Origin: Bacteroidales bacterium
GTDB taxonomy: Bacteria > Bacteroidota > Bacteroidia > Bacteroidales > GCA-2748055
Direction of reading: 5' to 3'
Assembly: GCA_023135025.1 (NCBI GenBank)
Contig: JAGLTY010000080.1
Location: 1-8,138 of the forward strand
DNA: 8,138 nucleotides
The translations under genes were made by a program, and so were the position numbers. How positions within the stretch are numbered: position 1 is the first letter of the stretch; the number at the start of each line of letters is the position of its first letter. Positions 5,772-8,138 of the stretch are shown piece by piece. The notes beneath the pieces are model-generated. The model made no database searches. It had not been told where the DNA came from and worked only from the letters and a program-made list of their open reading frames with translations.

Positions 5772-6759
5772 CATTGAATTTGCATATCCGGCTTTCTTTT
5801 ATGCCCTGTTGCTGATTCCTTTAATGACGGCATGGTATCTCTGGAGGGGAAGAAAAGGAACTGCTCCCATGAAGTTATCCGGGTTTGAGAACCTTGATGA
5901 ACGGATTAGATCATCTAAGGTCTGGCTGCGACATCTGTTGGCTCTGCTTCGAATGGCTGTGGTTACATTGATTGTCGTAGTGCTTGCAAGGCCACAATCG
6001 TCCAACCAGTGGGAACAGGTAACCACCGAAGGGATAGATATTGTTCTCTGTATGGATGTGTCGGGAAGTATGCGTGCCATGGATTTCAGACCCAACAGGC
6101 TGGAGGCTTCTAAAAATGTGGGGATTGAATTTGTGAATGCCAGACAGGATGACCGGTTTGGACTGGTGGTATTTGCCGGTGAGAGTTTTACCCAATGCCC
6201 CATGACCACCGACAGGGCTGTAGTGGTTAACTTTCTGAAGGAGATTAATTTTGGAGTGATTGAAGATGGAACGGCCATAGGAATGGGACTGGCAACAGCA
6301 GTAAACCGCATCAGAGAGAGTAAAGCGAAAAGCAGGGTTATTATTCTTCTCACCGATGGAGTTAATAACAGGGGAGATGTGGGACCTGTAACAGCTGCGG
6401 AGATTGCTGCAGGTTTTGAAATCAGGGTCTATACCATTGGTGTGGGTTCCAAGGGGAATGCACCCATTCCTGTACAGGATATGTTTGGGAGGACCGTCAC
6501 CAGGGACATGCCGGTTGAGATTGATGAAGAGGTGTTACAGCAAATTGCGGAAACCACCGGGGGAACCTATTTCAGGGCCACAGATAACAACAAGCTACGA
6601 GAAATATACCAGGAGATTGATCAGCTGGAGAAGACCAGACTGGATGTAAAACATTTTAGTAAGAAAAAGGAGGAGTATTTCCCTTTCCTGCTGGCAGCCA
6701 TGATTATTCTGCTGGTTGAAGTACTCCTCAGATACACCTTATTCAGAACAATTCCCTAG
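5764..6759 (+). CDS. batA: BatA, membrane-anchored VWA-domain protein
   Basis: BatA is one of two VWA proteins of the Bacteroides aerotolerance locus. The 331-aa product has two N-terminal membrane helices (about 8-26 and 57-76), a VWA domain (about 91-290) and a C-terminal helix (about 306-323). The loop between helices 1 and 2 is strongly basic (WRGRKG, then RIRSSKVWLRH), so by the positive-inside rule it is cytosolic and the VWA domain faces the periplasm. The MIDAS is complete: D98-V-S100-G-S102 in CMDVSGSM, Thr170 in EDGTAIG, Asp198 in LLTDG. Family segments FAGESFTQCPMTTDRAV (137-153) and MPVEIDEEVLQQIAETTGGTYFRATDN distinguish it from BatB. Cys96 and Cys145 lie near the metal site. The ATG overlaps the upstream stop by 8 bp (ATGAGTAA) and has a good Shine-Dalgarno; GTG 5761 would add only one residue. 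batB follows after 2 bp. Confidence 0.95.
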   Translation: MSNIEFAYPAFFYALLLIPLMTAWYLWRGRKGTAPMKLSGFENLDERIRSSKVWLRHLLALLRMAVVTLIVVVLARPQSSNQWEQVTTEGIDIVLCMDVSGSMRAMDFRPNRLEASKNVGIEFVNARQDDRFGLVVFAGESFTQCPMTTDRAVVVNFLKEINFGVIEDGTAIGMGLATAVNRIRESKAKSRVIILLTDGVNNRGDVGPVTAAEIAAGFEIRVYTIGVGSKGNAPIPVQDMFGRTVTRDMPVEIDEEVLQQIAETTGGTYFRATDNNKLREIYQEIDQLEKTRLDVKHFSKKKEEYFPFLLAAMIILLVEVLLRYTLFRTIP

Positions 6760-6761
6760 CA

Positions 6762-7805
6762 ATGATCCAGTTTGCACATAAGGAGATATTATGGTTCTTG
6801 CTGGCCGCGGGACTGATGATTGTTGGATATATACTCTATTGGAGGCACCGCAAACAGTCGCTGGTTAAGCTGGGCGACAGTGAACTGCTTGAAGAGTTGA
6901 TGCCGGAAGCCTCCGGTTGGGCCCTGCATTGGAAATTTATGCTTCTGTTTACGGGTACTGTGCTGCTCATTATTGCTGCATCCGGACCCAGGATAGGATC
7001 CAGGCTCCAGGAGGTGGAGCATAAGGGAAGGGAGATTATTATAGCACTGGATGTTTCTAACAGTATGCTGGCCGAAGATATAAAACCTTCCAGGCTAGAG
7101 CGTTCCAAGCAGTTGATCAACCGGATGGTCGACCGGATGTCCAATGATAAGATCGGCTTGATTGTATTTGCCGGGGATGCCTATACTCAAATTCCCATTA
7201 CTGATGATTATCCCAGTGTAAAGATGTTTCTCTCAGGTGCAGGTCCTGAAATGGTGTCAAAACAGGGGACCGCTATTGGTTCGGCCATTCATCTGGCAGT
7301 CCGTTCATTCTCCAATAAAGAGAAGGAGCGTTTGGCCGGGGAGAGTGTTCCCAGCCAGGCCATCGTTGTGATTACCGACGGAGAGAATCATGAGGATGAT
7401 GCCGTTGGAGAAGCTTCCCGCGCAGCAGAGCAGGGTATTAAGGTGTATACTGTTGGGTTGGGAGATCCCAATGGGGTTCCGATACCCCTTTCTCCCGGTA
7501 GTAGTGCTACAAGAAGGGATCGTGACGGTAATGTGGTGGTCAGTAAACTAAATGAAAAATTATTGAAGGAGGTGGCTGCAGAGGGCAGGGGAGCTTACAT
7601 CCAGGGCGACCGGATCAACAGTCTGATTGATGAACTGGATAAGCTGGAACGGGCCGAACTCAAAACCCGTGTGTTTGCCGAATTTGCCGAGCGGTTCCAG
7701 TACTTTGCCGGTTTCGCGCTTCTGTTCCTTGTGGTTGAATTCTTTCTTCGCTCAAGGAAGAACCGGCTGTTGCTGCGCCTGAACCTATTTAAAACAGATG
7801 ATTAA
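6762..7805 (+). CDS. batB: BatB, membrane-anchored VWA-domain protein
   Basis: This 347-aa paralogue of BatA shares its plan: membrane helices at about 8-27 and 57-75, a VWA domain at about 90-300, and a C-terminal helix at about 313-330 followed by a very basic tail (RSRKNRLLLRLNLFK). The tail and the basic loop HRKQSLVK after helix 1 both indicate cytosolic ends and a periplasmic VWA domain. MIDAS residues are D97-V-S99-N-S101 in ALDVSNSM, Thr170 in KQGTAIG and Asp206 in VITDGENHEDD. The BatB-type segments LAEDIKPSRLERSK (103-116) and RRDRDGNVVVSKLNEKLLKEVA (from 251) separate it from BatA. Neither cysteine seen near the BatA metal site is present. BatA and BatB probably form a heteromeric pair; that is inference from consistent pairing in this locus type. 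Its stop overlaps the batC ATG in ATGATTAA. Confidence 0.95.
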   Translation: MIQFAHKEILWFLLAAGLMIVGYILYWRHRKQSLVKLGDSELLEELMPEASGWALHWKFMLLFTGTVLLIIAASGPRIGSRLQEVEHKGREIIIALDVSNSMLAEDIKPSRLERSKQLINRMVDRMSNDKIGLIVFAGDAYTQIPITDDYPSVKMFLSGAGPEMVSKQGTAIGSAIHLAVRSFSNKEKERLAGESVPSQAIVVITDGENHEDDAVGEASRAAEQGIKVYTVGLGDPNGVPIPLSPGSSATRRDRDGNVVVSKLNEKLLKEVAAEGRGAYIQGDRINSLIDELDKLERAELKTRVFAEFAERFQYFAGFALLFLVVEFFLRSRKNRLLLRLNLFKTDD

Positions 7806-8138
7806 CAGAGGGATGATAAAGAGATCAGGTCTGACACTATTGGTGCTTATGGTAGTCATCCATGCTTATGGACAAAATGAGCGAAAGGTGATCCGGGATG
7901 GCGTCAGGGCATACGGAGACGGCGAGTTTGAAGAAGCCGAAGTTCAGTTTCGGAAAGCTGAGAATATTAACCAGGAGTCGTACATAGCAGAGTTTAATAC
8001 CGGTACCGCTCTTTATGGTCAGAAGAAATATGAGGAGACTGTTAAACAGTACGAGTCACTACTCGAGCAGACAGATGAAGCTGAAAAAACAGCCCAAATA
8101 TGGCACAATATTGGGAACAGCTTGCTGGAGGCTCAGCA
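7798..8138 (+). CDS. batC: BatC, exported TPR-repeat protein (3' end beyond the window)
   Basis: The frame is open to the window end, giving 113 complete codons. The product starts with a basic region and a hydrophobic core (LTLLVLMVVIHA, about 12-23) that forms a Sec signal peptide ending near AYGQ (23-26). The mature part shows tetratricopeptide repeats: one around residues 31-60 (GVRAYGDGEFEEAEVQFRKA), a second around 65-98 (YIAEFNTGTALYGQKKYEET), and the beginning of a third (IWHNIGNSLLEA) at the edge. TPRs bind proteins, so BatC probably helps assemble the periplasmic face of the Bat proteins. ATG 7798 overlaps the batB stop by 8 bp; an in-frame ATG at 7813, preceded by GAGGG, also gives a good signal peptide and cannot be excluded. 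batD and batE would be expected downstream. Confidence 0.88.
   Translation, partial: MINRGMIKRSGLTLLVLMVVIHAYGQNERKVIRDGVRAYGDGEFEEAEVQFRKAENINQESYIAEFNTGTALYGQKKYEETVKQYESLLEQTDEAEKTAQIWHNIGNSLLEAQ

Noticed and set aside
5799..6353. A 184-residue open frame on the minus strand inside batA.
   Set aside because: It is antisense to a gene with an intact VWA domain and MIDAS, and its Ser/Thr-rich translation has no family features.
1..8138. Search for CRISPR arrays, tRNA or rRNA genes, insertion sequences, attachment sites and phage genes.
   Set aside because: No repeat-spacer pattern, tRNA-like fold, transposase, integrase or terminal inverted repeat was seen. Genes account for nearly all of the window and all look chromosomal and vertically inherited.

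Overview
The window most likely comes from a Bacteroidota chromosome, probably the Bacteroidales/Marinilabiliales side of the phylum. The evidence is the gene content (a moxR-bat aerotolerance cluster next to aroE, a double-hotdog acyl-ACP thioesterase and truA), the two exact matches to the Bacteroidota -7 promoter consensus TAnnTTTG in the only sizeable intergenic gap, and the general lack of Shine-Dalgarno sequences. The genus cannot be fixed from the sequence alone.

Positions 1-1518 (+ strand) are housekeeping genes. A nearly complete aroE (shikimate dehydrogenase) may lack only the first base of its start codon. After a 34-bp gap carrying a GGTTAAT micro-repeat comes an acyl-ACP thioesterase. 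Positions 1561-2343 (- strand) hold truA, convergent with the thioesterase gene (42-bp gap, no convincing terminator). Positions 2344-2491 are a divergent promoter region serving truA leftwards and the moxR-bat operon rightwards. There is no gene-free stretch longer than 148 bp.

Positions 2492-8138 (+ strand) are one tightly packed operon: moxR (AAA+ ATPase); a 140-aa exported protein of unknown function; a cytosolic DUF58 protein with a VWA-like MIDAS; a 327-aa single-pass membrane protein (BatD-like outside, helical domain inside); batA; batB; and the 5' part of batC, a TPR protein cut by the window edge. Junctions after the first gap are 0, +1, -8, +2 and -8 bp, which suggests translational coupling. 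batD and batE would be expected next.

The working model rests on family knowledge plus topology read from the sequence. A cytosolic MoxR ATPase and its DUF58 partner act with membrane-anchored VWA proteins BatA and BatB, whose metal-ion-binding domains are predicted to face the periplasm. The 327-aa protein spans both compartments, and periplasmic TPR and small exported proteins complete the assembly. MoxR-VWA pairs are thought to act as chaperones that mature or load complexes. The bat locus was linked to aerotolerance in Bacteroides fragilis, but its client is unknown. The least understood components here are the 140-aa exported protein and the 327-aa membrane protein. This is a known locus type with poorly described accessory parts, not a wholly new system.
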